A stretch of DNA of 34,252 nucleotides, taken from NCBI GenBank assembly GCA_937858155.1, contig CALLYM010000272.1:1-34252 (forward strand). The letters are read 5' to 3'. Within the stretch, counting starts at the first letter, position 1. Each line of letters opens with the position of its first letter. The notes below the pieces were generated by a model that worked only from the letters and a program-made list of their open reading frames with translations, made no database searches and was not told the origin of the DNA. Shown here piece after piece: positions 14,559-21,828 of the stretch. This stretch comes from an uncultured Phycisphaerales bacterium (GTDB taxonomy: Bacteria; Planctomycetota; Phycisphaerae; Phycisphaerales; UBA1924). Both the position numbers and the translations under genes were made by a program.

Positions 14559-15806
14559 ATGGAGCTCCCCTTGTCCACCATCCAGACCCGAGTCCTCGCC
14601 TGCGGAATGCCGCTCTTTGTCGAGGTAATGCCCTCCGTCCGGTCCGCGGCGGTCTACTGGATGCTCCCCGCCGGGTGCGCGACAGACCCCGACGACCGCG
14701 AGGGCGTCAGCACCATGATGGAGGAGCTTTTACTGCGCGGGGCGGGTGCCCGCAACAGCAAGGAACACGCAGACGCGGCCGATCGCCTGGGCGCCACGCG
14801 GGGCACGACCACGGGCACTTTCACCATGGGAATTTCCTCGACCATGTTGGGGGAGCGGGTGTGCGATGTGCTGCCGCTGCTTGTGGACATGGTGCGCAGC
14901 CCCCGGGTGGAGGACGACGCCATAGAGGCGACACGCGACCTGTGCCTGCAGGCCATTGAGTCCTTGAAAGATGACCCTCAGGAACGGGCCATGCTCGCGA
15001 CCAGGGCACGCCACAACCCCTACCCGATCAACCGTTCGGGTATGGGAACCGTGGATGGGCTGACCAGGACCACCCGCGACGACCTCGTGCGCTTCTGGGA
15101 TCGGCTTGCACGACCGGGCGGGAGCGCAATCGCGGTCGCGGGCGCGGTGAACGCGGACCGTGTCGAGCGCGTGCTCAACGACCTGCTGTCGGGGTGGTCG
15201 GGCGTGGCGAAGGCGCCCGCCGTCGGCCCCATGCCCCCGCGCGGGTACGCGCACGAAGACGACGATTCGTCTCAGGTGCAAATCGTGGTGGGGTATGACG
15301 CGCCGCCCGAACCGAGCCCGGACGCTGTGCTCGAGAAACTGGCGATCAGCGTGCTGTCGGGCGGCATGTCGGGCAGGTTGTTCACGGAAGTCCGTGAGAA
15401 GCGCGGCCTGTGCTACACCGTGTCTGCCGGCTACCGGGGCGACAAGGAGTTTGGCACGGTGATCGCGTACGTCGGCACCGCGCCGGAGCGAGCTCAGCAG
15501 TCGCTCGACGTTCTGCTGGAACAACTCCGCCACATCACGACACCCGAGGGAAAAGTCACCGAAGAGGAATTCCGGCGGGCGAAGGTGGGTATGAAGAGCG
15601 GCCTGGTCTTCAGCGGCGAGTCCACCAGCGCCCGGGCGGGGGCACTCGTCACCGACTGGCGCCGCCTGGGCACGCCCCGGACGCTGGAAGCTGTGGCGGC
15701 GGAGATCGAGGCCGTCACCCTGGACCAGCTCAACGCGTACTTGTCCAAGCGGAAGTTGGGGCGGATGACGATCCAGACGCTGGGGCCGGCGGGGTTGAAG
15801 GTGTGA
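14559..15806 (+). CDS. M16 (insulinase/processing peptidase) family protein lacking the zinc-binding motif
   Basis: A 415-aa M16B-type protein of normal length. M16 peptidases bind zinc through HxxEH near residue 50. Here the aligned stretch is GVSTMMEELLLRGAG (TMMEE at 52-56), so both His are gone and it cannot be a canonical zinc protease. The C-terminal half keeps the substrate-binding pattern (GGMSGRLFTEVREKRGLCY, then a later Tyr/Gly). In M16B systems an inactive subunit usually pairs with an active one, as in mitochondrial processing peptidase; no partner is in this window. No signal peptide is seen. ATG 14559 has no clear ribosome binding site; a TTG at 14571 with GGAG before it is an alternative start. 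Confidence 0.88.
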   Translation: MELPLSTIQTRVLACGMPLFVEVMPSVRSAAVYWMLPAGCATDPDDREGVSTMMEELLLRGAGARNSKEHADAADRLGATRGTTTGTFTMGISSTMLGERVCDVLPLLVDMVRSPRVEDDAIEATRDLCLQAIESLKDDPQERAMLATRARHNPYPINRSGMGTVDGLTRTTRDDLVRFWDRLARPGGSAIAVAGAVNADRVERVLNDLLSGWSGVAKAPAVGPMPPRGYAHEDDDSSQVQIVVGYDAPPEPSPDAVLEKLAISVLSGGMSGRLFTEVREKRGLCYTVSAGYRGDKEFGTVIAYVGTAPERAQQSLDVLLEQLRHITTPEGKVTEEEFRRAKVGMKSGLVFSGESTSARAGALVTDWRRLGTPRTLEAVAAEIEAVTLDQLNAYLSKRKLGRMTIQTLGPAGLKV

Positions 15807-15813
15807 GGTCGCA

Positions 15814-15831
15814 CCTCCCCCTTGGGGGAGG
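15814..15831. repeat. Short palindrome CCTCCCCC-TT-GGGGGAGG, copy 1
   Basis: Perfect 8-bp arms with a 2-base loop, eight bases after the stop of the M16-like gene. There is no T-run, so it is not a classical terminator. A similar element follows the next gene (16974) and another ends the HIT gene (33095). Confidence 0.6.
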
Positions 15832-15894
15832 ATCGGGCTACCCTTCAACACCTCGTGGGCAGTCGCCCAGCTTTCGTCCCAGCGGAGGTTTGAT

Positions 15895-16971
15895 ATGCAA
15901 GCTTGCGTTGGTGTCGGAGCGTGGATCGCCGCCGCGGGGTTGGCGTGCGCGCAGACCACGACCGAGCCCCCGGGTTCGGCGGTGCTGAAGTTCATGGTGT
16001 TTGACCCGAGCGCCAACGCCGGCCAAGGGGCGTGGGTGCAGTCGATGACGGCCCAGCCGGGCCAGCGGGTGGAGTGGCGGATGGATGTGGTGTACGCGGG
16101 GACGAGGACGGACTTGTTCGCGCTGGGAGAGGCGATCTATCAACCGACCATCGCGAACGCGGACAACATCGATGGCGGCGACGGCGTGGACATGCTGGGG
16201 CCTTGGTGCGAGACCCAGTTCCCATGCGACTTTCCTCCGGAAGTCTGCTATCCCTTGAACCGCACCAACGCCGCGGAAGGCACGCCGCTTTCCTGCTACG
16301 GCAAGGTGGACTTCGGCCGCAACCCCTCTGGAGGTACGGGAAGCAACACGTTGACCGTCTTCCGCCACAGCAGTGGAGGCAACACGGCCCCGCCGGGCGA
16401 GTGGATCCGCATTGCGGGATCGTCTTCGACGCGGTGGGCTGGCCCGCTCGACTTCTGCCCGGTCCCAGCGCCTGATCTGAATCTCATCCTTCGGGGCGTG
16501 TCGAGTCAGCAGCAAAGCCAGGCGTTGAATTCCACGTACCACATCGCTGGAACGTCGCCCATCGTGTTCCGTCAGGCGCTGCTGCTCAGTCAGCGGGCCG
16601 AGGGCCGTGTCGTCGAGATCGGCACATTTCCAGAATCGCAGCGTCGCATGGGTTCGACATCTTCGTGCGACGACCGCCGCTATATCTCCTGGCAAACAAG
16701 CAGTTCAGACAGTGGCTCACACCGCACCCTGTACCCCACCATCTCCCCCGCATTCATCTTCGTCACCGGCTCCGCCTGCGACTCCATCGACTTCAACCGC
16801 GACACCCTCTTCCCCGACGTCCAGGACATCGCCGACTTCCTGACCGTCTTCAGCGGCGGGGCATGCCCCACAACGGCCTGCGGCGATGTCGACTTCAACA
16901 ACGACGGGCTGTTCCCGGACACAGGGGACGTGGAATCCATACTGAGCGTCTTCTCTGGCGGCCCGTGCTGA
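15895..16971 (+). CDS. Secreted protein with C-terminal GC-type dockerin module
   Basis: A 358-aa exported protein. GGAGG lies six bases before the ATG, and a signal peptide runs to about AQTTT (residue 20). The central 270 residues are Ser/Thr/Gly/Asn-rich and appear to be beta-structure (VLKFMVFDPS...GQRVEWRMDVVYAG), with six or more Cys that may form disulfides (WCETQFPCDF, EVCYPL). This resembles extracellular beta-sandwich domains, but no family is recognised. The last 64 residues are the double Asp/Asn-rich module shared with two other genes here. The gene is bracketed on both sides by the CCTCCCC palindromes. Function unknown; a surface or matrix protein is most likely. Confidence 0.85.
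   Translation: MQACVGVGAWIAAAGLACAQTTTEPPGSAVLKFMVFDPSANAGQGAWVQSMTAQPGQRVEWRMDVVYAGTRTDLFALGEAIYQPTIANADNIDGGDGVDMLGPWCETQFPCDFPPEVCYPLNRTNAAEGTPLSCYGKVDFGRNPSGGTGSNTLTVFRHSSGGNTAPPGEWIRIAGSSSTRWAGPLDFCPVPAPDLNLILRGVSSQQQSQALNSTYHIAGTSPIVFRQALLLSQRAEGRVVEIGTFPESQRRMGSTSSCDDRRYISWQTSSSDSGSHRTLYPTISPAFIFVTGSACDSIDFNRDTLFPDVQDIADFLTVFSGGACPTTACGDVDFNNDGLFPDTGDVESILSVFSGGPC
16777..16968 (+). other. GC-type dockerin module (copy in the 15.9-kb gene)
   Basis: Two repeats, CDSIDFNRDTLFPD...VFSGGAC and CGDVDFNNDGLFPD...VFSGGPC. Each has an Asp/Asn-rich loop like a calcium-binding dockerin or EF loop and is framed by Cys. NCBI names this module GC-type dockerin in Phycisphaerae-type proteins. Confidence 0.85.
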
Positions 16972-16973
16972 CC

Positions 16974-16997
16974 GAACCTCCCCGACGGGGGAGGTTC
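16974..16997. repeat. Short palindrome GAACCTCCCC-GACG-GGGGAGGTTC, copy 2
   Basis: A 10-bp perfect stem with a 4-base loop, directly after the stop of the dockerin gene. Its right arm contains GGGGAGG, five bases before the GTG (17000) that opens the ABC permease frame, so the element may also supply a ribosome binding site. Confidence 0.65.
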
Positions 16998-16999
16998 TG

Positions 17000-18757
17000 G
17001 TGTACCCTCGCCCCATGCTGCCGGACATGGGGCCCATGCGACACCTCCGACGCGCCAGCCACTCGCTGCTCCTGTGGGGCTGCGTCGCCGTGCTCGCCGC
17101 CCTCCTGGTGTACCCCATCCTCCTCACCGTCCGCGGCGGCTTCTACGCCGACCCCGGCAAGCGTGAGGGCTGGACGGCCCAGCACCTGCTCATGATCTTC
17201 CAGGACCCGCGCACACTGCACGGGCTGCTGAACTCGCTCAAGATCGCTCTCCTCACGACCACCGCCGCCATCACTGTCGCCCTGCCGCTGGCCATCCTCG
17301 GAGCCCGGTACAAGTTCCCGGGCAAGTCGTTCTTCAGCGCGATGGTGCTGGTGCCGCTCATCCTGCCGCCATTCGTGGGCGCCATCGGCATGCGGGCCCT
17401 GCTGGGGCGGGAGGGTGCGCTCAATGCCCTGCTGGGCTCGCACATGGACATTCTCGCCAACGCGAAGCTGCTGGGCGTGGTCTTCGTGCAGGCGTTCTCC
17501 CTCTACCCGATCATCTACCTCAACGCGACGGCGGCCCTCGCGAACCTCGACCCCGCCCTGGAAGAGTCGGCCCAGAACCTGGGCGCGGGGTTCTGGAAGC
17601 GCCTCTTCCGCATCACCCTGCCCCTGGTGAGGCCGGGCGTGTTCGCCGGGGCCACCATCGTCTTTATCTGGAGCTTCACCGAGCTGGGCACACCCTTGAT
17701 GTTCGAGTACCCGGAGGTGACCAGCGTCCAGGTCTTCAACGGCCTCAAGGAAGTCGAGAATTCCAGCAAGCCCTACGCCCTGACCTGCGTCATGCTCGCG
17801 ACCGCCGTCGGGCTGTACCTCCTGGGCAAGTTCTTCTTCGGGCGCAAGGGCTACGCCATGTACAGCAAGGCGGCCCGCGCGGGGAGTGAAGAGGTGCTCT
17901 CGGGCGGCAAGGGCGTGCTCGCGGCGGCCGCGTTTACCGTGGTGTGCTGCCTCGCCCTGCTGCCCCACATCGGCGTCGTGCTGACGAGCATCACCGTGCC
18001 CGGGCAGTGGTACCAGACGGTGCTGCCCACACACCTCACCGGACGGCATTACCGCGAAGCGCTGACGGCCGCGGATTCCTTCCAGGCGATCACGAACAGC
18101 CTCATGCTCGCCGCGAGCGCGATGGGCGTGGACATCGTGCTGGGCATCCTCATCGCGTACCTGCTTGTGCGGACGCGCGCCGCGGGACGGCAGGTACTGG
18201 ACGCGCTGTGCATGCTGCCGCTGGCGGTGCCGGGGCTGGTGATGGCGTTCGGCTACGTCGCGATGAGCCTGCGGTGGCCCTTCGGCAAGGACAACCCGCT
18301 GGAGCACTTCGCGGGCGTGCTCACCAGCGACCCCAACCCCGTGCCGTTCCTCATCGCGGCGTACAGCGTGCGGAGGCTGCCGTACATCGTGCGGTCCACC
18401 GTCGCGGGGCTGGAGCAGACCAGCGGCGAACTGGAAGAGGCGGCGGTGAACCTGGGCGCGTCGCGTTTCACGGCGGTGCGGCGCGTGATCCTGCCGCTGA
18501 TTGTCGCAAACCTCATCGCGGGCGGGCTCTTGGTGTTTAGTTTCTCGATGCTGGAGGTGAGCGACTCGCTGATATTGGCGCAGCGTCAGGAGGACTTCCC
18601 GATCACGAAGGCGATCCTGGCCTTTGGCGACAGACTGGGGGACGGGCCGTATGTGGCGAGTGCGCTGGGCGTGTGGGGGATGGCGCTGTTGACGGTGACG
18701 ATTTTTGCGGCGAGCAGTTTGCTTGGGAAGAAGTTGGGGAGCATTTTCAGGGTGTGA
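17000..18757 (+). CDS. ABC transporter permease, iron(III)/FbpB type with two fused permease domains
   Basis: A 585-aa inner-membrane permease with about 12 spans. Two BPD-type domains are fused, each with the EAA loop that docks the ATPase: EESAQNLGAGFWKRLFRITL (about residues 191-210) and EEAAVNLGASRFTAVRRVIL (about 477-496). This layout is typical of Fe3+ and related (FbpB/AfuB, some thiamine or phosphonate) importers. No ATPase or binding-protein gene lies nearby, so it is an orphan here. The start is uncertain: GTG 17000 has GGGGAGG five bases before it, but that lies in a palindrome; ATG 17015, 17027 and 17036 (MRHLRRASHS, a natural start before the first span) are alternatives. Its last 11 bases overlap the opposing gene. 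Confidence 0.9.
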   Translation: MYPRPMLPDMGPMRHLRRASHSLLLWGCVAVLAALLVYPILLTVRGGFYADPGKREGWTAQHLLMIFQDPRTLHGLLNSLKIALLTTTAAITVALPLAILGARYKFPGKSFFSAMVLVPLILPPFVGAIGMRALLGREGALNALLGSHMDILANAKLLGVVFVQAFSLYPIIYLNATAALANLDPALEESAQNLGAGFWKRLFRITLPLVRPGVFAGATIVFIWSFTELGTPLMFEYPEVTSVQVFNGLKEVENSSKPYALTCVMLATAVGLYLLGKFFFGRKGYAMYSKAARAGSEEVLSGGKGVLAAAAFTVVCCLALLPHIGVVLTSITVPGQWYQTVLPTHLTGRHYREALTAADSFQAITNSLMLAASAMGVDIVLGILIAYLLVRTRAAGRQVLDALCMLPLAVPGLVMAFGYVAMSLRWPFGKDNPLEHFAGVLTSDPNPVPFLIAAYSVRRLPYIVRSTVAGLEQTSGELEEAAVNLGASRFTAVRRVILPLIVANLIAGGLLVFSFSMLEVSDSLILAQRQEDFPITKAILAFGDRLGDGPYVASALGVWGMALLTVTIFAASSLLGKKLGSIFRV

Positions 18758-19388
18758 GCCCGTTCGCCCTTGCCATGTAGTAGAAGGCATATGCGATCCG
18801 GAGCGTGATCCCGCTCACCATGACTGTCGAGAACAGCGCGATGAAGCCTGTAACACATTCTGACCCCACGTGTGGCGACTCGTAATTCGCAGCACGAGTC
18901 TTTGATGCGTACCGCGCAGCACACAGAAACACCGCTGCTGCACTCAATACATACCCCGCGAGCAGAAACAGATCGACCCACCTTGGAATGACCGTGATCC
19001 AGCTGCCCACTGCAACGGTGTACCTCCGTGGGTACATCTTGAGGAACTCGTGGACGAACGAGAAGACCGCGGCGGCCGCGCAAGCAAGGAGCCCTGAGGT
19101 CACGGCTCGCCGCATCCAGCGGGATGCGACAGCGTGCAACTCAGCAGACCGCAGCGCGAGAGAGCCTTCGGAGTTGTCTAGCCCGCACTCCGGACACACA
19201 CGCGCTGCATTGTTCGAAGCGTCCAACGGGTAGGAGCACCGCACGCATTCGCTTGGCTGAGGATGGATGGGCGTCGCTGCTCTCACGGACCGTCCATTCT
19301 CGCAGAGAAATGCCCCCTTGTCACACCGCGCGGCTAAGCGGCTTGCTCCGACGGCGCCGAACAGGCACCCGTCCCAAAGAACCTCCAA
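18747..19388 (-). CDS. Membrane protein with N-terminal zinc ribbon
   Basis: A frame of 213 aa on the minus strand, tail-to-tail with the ABC permease (11-base overlap). A zinc ribbon is formed by C48, C51, C65 and C68 (CVRCSYPLDAS...CPECG). Three membrane spans follow at about 92-113, 137-160 and 182-205. The ribbon is the same type as in the 4288-4974 gene but placed at the other end. The first 40 residues look unlike a coding start, and the true start may be a later GTG (19283), though no ribosome binding site is evident. GC content is lower than in flanking genes. Function unknown. Confidence 0.72.
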   Translation of the reverse strand: MEVLWDGCLFGAVGASRLAARCDKGAFLCENGRSVRAATPIHPQPSECVRCSYPLDASNNAARVCPECGLDNSEGSLALRSAELHAVASRWMRRAVTSGLLACAAAAVFSFVHEFLKMYPRRYTVAVGSWITVIPRWVDLFLLAGYVLSAAAVFLCAARYASKTRAANYESPHVGSECVTGFIALFSTVMVSGITLRIAYAFYYMARANGLTP

Positions 19389-19450
19389 GGCGATGTCACG
19401 AAGTTGGGCAGCGTCATTCTAAACCATGTCTGACAAGCACTTACGACATG

Positions 19451-19470
19451 TGTTAGTGTTTACTGTAACA
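19451..19470. promoter_or_regulatory. AT-rich island with TGTTA...TAACA inverted repeat
   Basis: TGTTAGTGTTTACTGTAACA sits in a patch (about 19430-19490) far richer in AT than its surroundings, about 100 bases upstream of the lipoprotein gene and 60 bases upstream of the opposing zinc-ribbon gene. A promoter or operator is likely from composition; no exact boxes can be assigned. Confidence 0.35.
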
Positions 19471-19572
19471 AACAATCCCGCTTTCCCAAGAAAGGACCAG
19501 CCACGCCCCGTTCCGCGGAGAACTTGGCGGGCCAGCGGCATCCAACCCGCACCGAGGAAAGTGAAGATCGCC

Positions 19573-20061
19573 ATGAGCACGCCCACGACCGAACGCACCG
19601 CCCGCATCCATAGGCTGATGTCACGCACCGCGCTGGGCACCGTCGCCCTCGCCGCAGCGCTCGCGCTGCCGGCGTGCATCGTCGCCATCGGCAACGAGAG
19701 CGACGGCACGTCCATCGATGCCGCCCCGCGGCGCGTGCGGCTGACGGACACCGAGCGGCGCGACCTGCCCATGGTCACCAGCGTGGCCGACCTGCCCACG
19801 GTGCGCAGCAGGTACGCGGCGCAGATCGGCACGCTCTCCCCCTACACCACCGTCGAGGACCTGCGCAGGGCGATGCCCGACGCCCGCTTTGTCGAGCGCA
19901 AGCAGGACGCCCTGGGCACCACCGACGCGTACAGCGTGAACCTGCAGGAGCGATTCCGCTACCGCGGGGAGTCCTACGGCCTCGAGGCCCGTGACGAGAT
20001 GTGGTTCTACTTCCACAACGGCTCGCTCGTGAAGCAGGGCGCGCCGCACAACTGGCCGTGA
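19573..20061 (+). CDS. Hypothetical lipoprotein
   Basis: The start at 19573 (MSTPTTERTARIHRLM) gives 162 aa; GAGGAAAG lies about 12 bases upstream. A lipoprotein signal peptide ends in LALPAC, the Cys being about residue 35, so the protein should be lipid-anchored. The mature part has a helix (TVEDLRRAMPDARFV) and ends with three strands of the type YSVNLQERFRYRG, EMWFYFHNGSLVKQGAPHNW. A short helix plus strands with a final G-x-P-x-x-W is reminiscent of BamE/SmpA-like folds in small lipoproteins, but this is only a resemblance. It is followed by a strong terminator. Confidence 0.78.
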   Translation: MSTPTTERTARIHRLMSRTALGTVALAAALALPACIVAIGNESDGTSIDAAPRRVRLTDTERRDLPMVTSVADLPTVRSRYAAQIGTLSPYTTVEDLRRAMPDARFVERKQDALGTTDAYSVNLQERFRYRGESYGLEARDEMWFYFHNGSLVKQGAPHNWP

Positions 20062-20065
20062 AAAC

Positions 20066-20193
20066 GTCACCACAGAGGGCACGAAGAGCACAGAGGAAGA
20101 CATCGGAAGGAAGAAAGTGGCCCCCAAGCCCGGCGCTCGCGCCGGGCTTTTTTACTCTTCTTTGCTCTCTGTGTTCTCCGTGGTCTCCGTGAT
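20066..20193. repeat. Opposed CACAGAG-type arrays flanking a terminator
   Basis: The left arm (20069-20095) reads CACCACAGAGGGCACGAAGA then GCACAGA. The right arm (20157-20192), read on the minus strand, is CACGGAGACCACGGAGAACA then CAGAGAGC. The arms share a 9-10-base rhythm of (C)ACxGAG and could pair imperfectly into a long hairpin around the terminator. Confidence 0.55.
20126..20153 (+). terminator. Intrinsic terminator of the lipoprotein gene
   Basis: AAGCCCGGCGC / GCGCCGGGCTT, an 11-bp perfect inverted repeat with two central bases, followed by six T in all. Confidence 0.88.
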
Positions 20194-20278
20194 GAATCGC
20201 CCTTCCTTGATGCCCCCGGGTGCGATAACCCCAGGTCGGTCTGTAACGACCGGTGCAGGGTTTTTCTCCACACCCCGG

Positions 20279-20307
20279 TTGACGCGCCCCCGCCTGTTTT
20301 GCATCTT
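20279..20307 (+). promoter_or_regulatory. Candidate sigma-70 promoter of the fibro-slime gene
   Basis: TTGACG (five of six matches to the -35 consensus), a 17-base spacer, then CATCTT (three of six to the -10). It lies about 80 bases before the ATG at 20385. Confidence 0.4.
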
Positions 20308-20384
20308 GTTGGCTGGAACACATCACCCGCGTCGGCAGCCGGGCGTCCCGGCACCGCGGGCGGACAAGCCTTCGGAGGATTGCC

Positions 20385-21320
20385 ATGAAGTACCCCAAGT
20401 TGTTTGCCGGCGCGGTGTTGATCGCGGCGGGCGCAGCGGCGACGATCTCGGTGGGCAGCACGGGCTCCAGCTCGGGCAGCGGCCAGCCGGTGGTCGACGA
20501 GTACGCCGGTCTCCCCATGACCCTGTCCCTGACCGGCACCGTGCGCGACTTCCACGAACGCACGTACCCCAACTCCGGCCACCCGGACTTTGAGTGGCAG
20601 CCCACCGGCGGCTATGCCCAGTATTACAACATGGTCGGCGACACCCTGGACGCCGACAAGAAGCCCGTCTTCCTGAGCACGGGCAACAAGGTCAACAGCA
20701 TGGCCCGCGACGCCCAGGGCCGCAACATCTTCCGCAAGGACTACATCGCCAGCCGCACGGGCGACACCACGGCCAGCGTCGCCACCACCGCGGGCGGCTC
20801 GAGCTCCACGGCGGCGAACTTCGCCAAGTGGTTCCGTGACGTGTCGGGCACAAACGTGTCCATGCCCGTCGCCATCACGCTCAAGCGTGAGGCGAACTCC
20901 AACGTCTACGTCTTTGACGACAAGACCGACGCGTCCTTCACGGCGCTGGGCGGGTTCTTCCCGATCAACGGCCAGTTGTTCGGCAACCCCTCCGGCCAGA
21001 GCAAGAACTTCGGGTTCACGTACGAGCTCGCCACGCAGTTCCAGTACACCCGCAACTCGGGCATGGTCTTCACCTTCACCGGTGACGACGACGTGTGGGT
21101 GTACATCGACAACAAGCTCGTGATCGACCTTGGCGGCGTGCACGGTGCGACGTCCCAGAGCATCGACCTGGACCGCCTGTCCTGGCTCCAGGACGGACAC
21201 ACGTATGACCTGCGGTTCTTCTTCGCCGAGCGTCACACGACGCAGAGCAACTTCCGGATCTCGACGACCCTGCGCCTGCAGAACATCGACCGCCCGCAGG
21301 TCACCGGCATCTTCGACTGA
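20385..21320 (+). CDS. Secreted fibro-slime domain protein
   Basis: A 311-aa exported protein. GGAGG lies six bases before the ATG, and a signal peptide runs to about residue 25. From about residue 45 the protein matches the fibro-slime (PA14-like) pattern: [20 protein letters not shown] at the start, a middle with [21 protein letters not shown], and the signature [20 protein letters not shown], then [20 protein letters not shown]. The Asp cluster and the HG loop are typical of calcium-dependent carbohydrate-binding PA14-type folds. Such proteins are known from slime-mould matrix proteins and from secreted bacterial proteins of fibre-digesting species. It likely sits in the extracellular matrix or binds glycans. 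Single-gene unit with its own terminator. Confidence 0.9.
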   Translation: MKYPKLFAGAVLIAAGAAATISVGSTGSSSGSGQPVVDEYAGLPMTLSLTGTVRDFHERTYPNSGHPDFEWQPTGGYAQYYNMVGDTLDADKKPVFLSTGNKVNSMARDAQGRNIFRKDYIASRTGDTTASVATTAGGSSSTAANFAKWFRDVSGTNVSMPVAITLKREANSNVYVFDDKTDASFTALGGFFPINGQLFGNPSGQSKNFGFTYELATQFQYTRNSGMVFTFTGDDDVWVYIDNKLVIDLGGVHGATSQSIDLDRLSWLQDGHTYDLRFFFAERHTTQSNFRISTTLRLQNIDRPQVTGIFD

Positions 21321-21362
21321 TCCCACCAGCCCAAGGCAGTCCGCCCGCGAGGGGAGAGAGCG

Positions 21363-21390
21363 CAGCGCCCGGATCCGTATCCGGGCGCTG
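21363..21390 (+). terminator. Terminator-type hairpin after the fibro-slime gene
   Basis: CAGCGCCCGGAT / ATCCGGGCGCTG, a perfect 12-bp stem with a 4-base loop. The following T-run is weak (CCCATTTCG). Confidence 0.75.
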
Positions 21391-21438
21391 CCCATTTCGT
21401 CACCCCCCAAACCCCCGCTCCACCTACGCTTGCCGCCC

Positions 21439-21780
21439 ATGGCCCGCTCGAAGCGCCGACAATTCGTGCTGCTGGGGCCGCCGCCCGCCGGCGGCTCGCC
21501 CCAGGCCCCGGAAGCCACTCCCCTTGGTTCGCTGCGCTCCGTGCGCGAGACGCTGGCCGCGTTCAACACAAGCAGCGACGGCTCGCCCAGCGAGGGCGCC
21601 ACCGAGCGGCTGTATGGCCCCGGCATGTCGGTGGAACTCTCCCTGGGTACGGACCCGGTCATGCAGGCCATCGCCTCGGTGAACGACGAGCCCACCGCGT
21701 GGCCCGTGCTCTCCCGCCTCTGCCAGACCCACCACTGGCGCCTCATGGACATCGAGAGCGGCCGCATCATGTCGTGGTGA
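21439..21780 (+). CDS. Conserved-looking hypothetical protein
   Basis: A 113-aa cytoplasmic protein starting MARSKRRQFVLLGPPP; an upstream extension of the frame is only the shadow of the fibro-slime gene. No ribosome binding site is obvious. The first half is Pro/Gly/Ser-rich; the second half is compact (ERLYGPGMSVELSLGTDPVM, then NDEPTAWPVLSRLCQTHHWR and LMDIESGR) and ends at MSW. The Trp/Arg-rich end looks folded and conserved, but I recognise no family. The gene lies between a terminator and the MscS gene (48 bases), so it may be co-transcribed with the channel. Confidence 0.7.
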   Translation: MARSKRRQFVLLGPPPAGGSPQAPEATPLGSLRSVRETLAAFNTSSDGSPSEGATERLYGPGMSVELSLGTDPVMQAIASVNDEPTAWPVLSRLCQTHHWRLMDIESGRIMSW

Positions 21781-21828
21781 CCAGTTCGGGCGGGCTCTTT
21801 TGCCCTTGGCCAATCCGTAGAATGGCGC

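Larger units (their letters stand above)
20062..20384. other. 323-base intergenic region: repeats, terminator and promoter
   Basis: From left to right: a CACAGAG-type repeat, the lipoprotein terminator, the same repeat type in the opposite orientation, a CGGTC/GACCG hairpin near 20236-20251, a candidate promoter (20279-20307) and the GGAGG ribosome binding site of the fibro-slime gene. Plus-strand frames here have no independent support. Confidence 0.6.

Noticed and set aside
14009-14959. 316-codon plus-strand ORF overlapping the M16-like gene
   Set aside because: It has no ribosome binding site, runs through an intergenic region full of hairpins and then reads the M16 gene in the wrong frame. 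Composition is Arg/Pro-rich as in GC-rich shadow frames.
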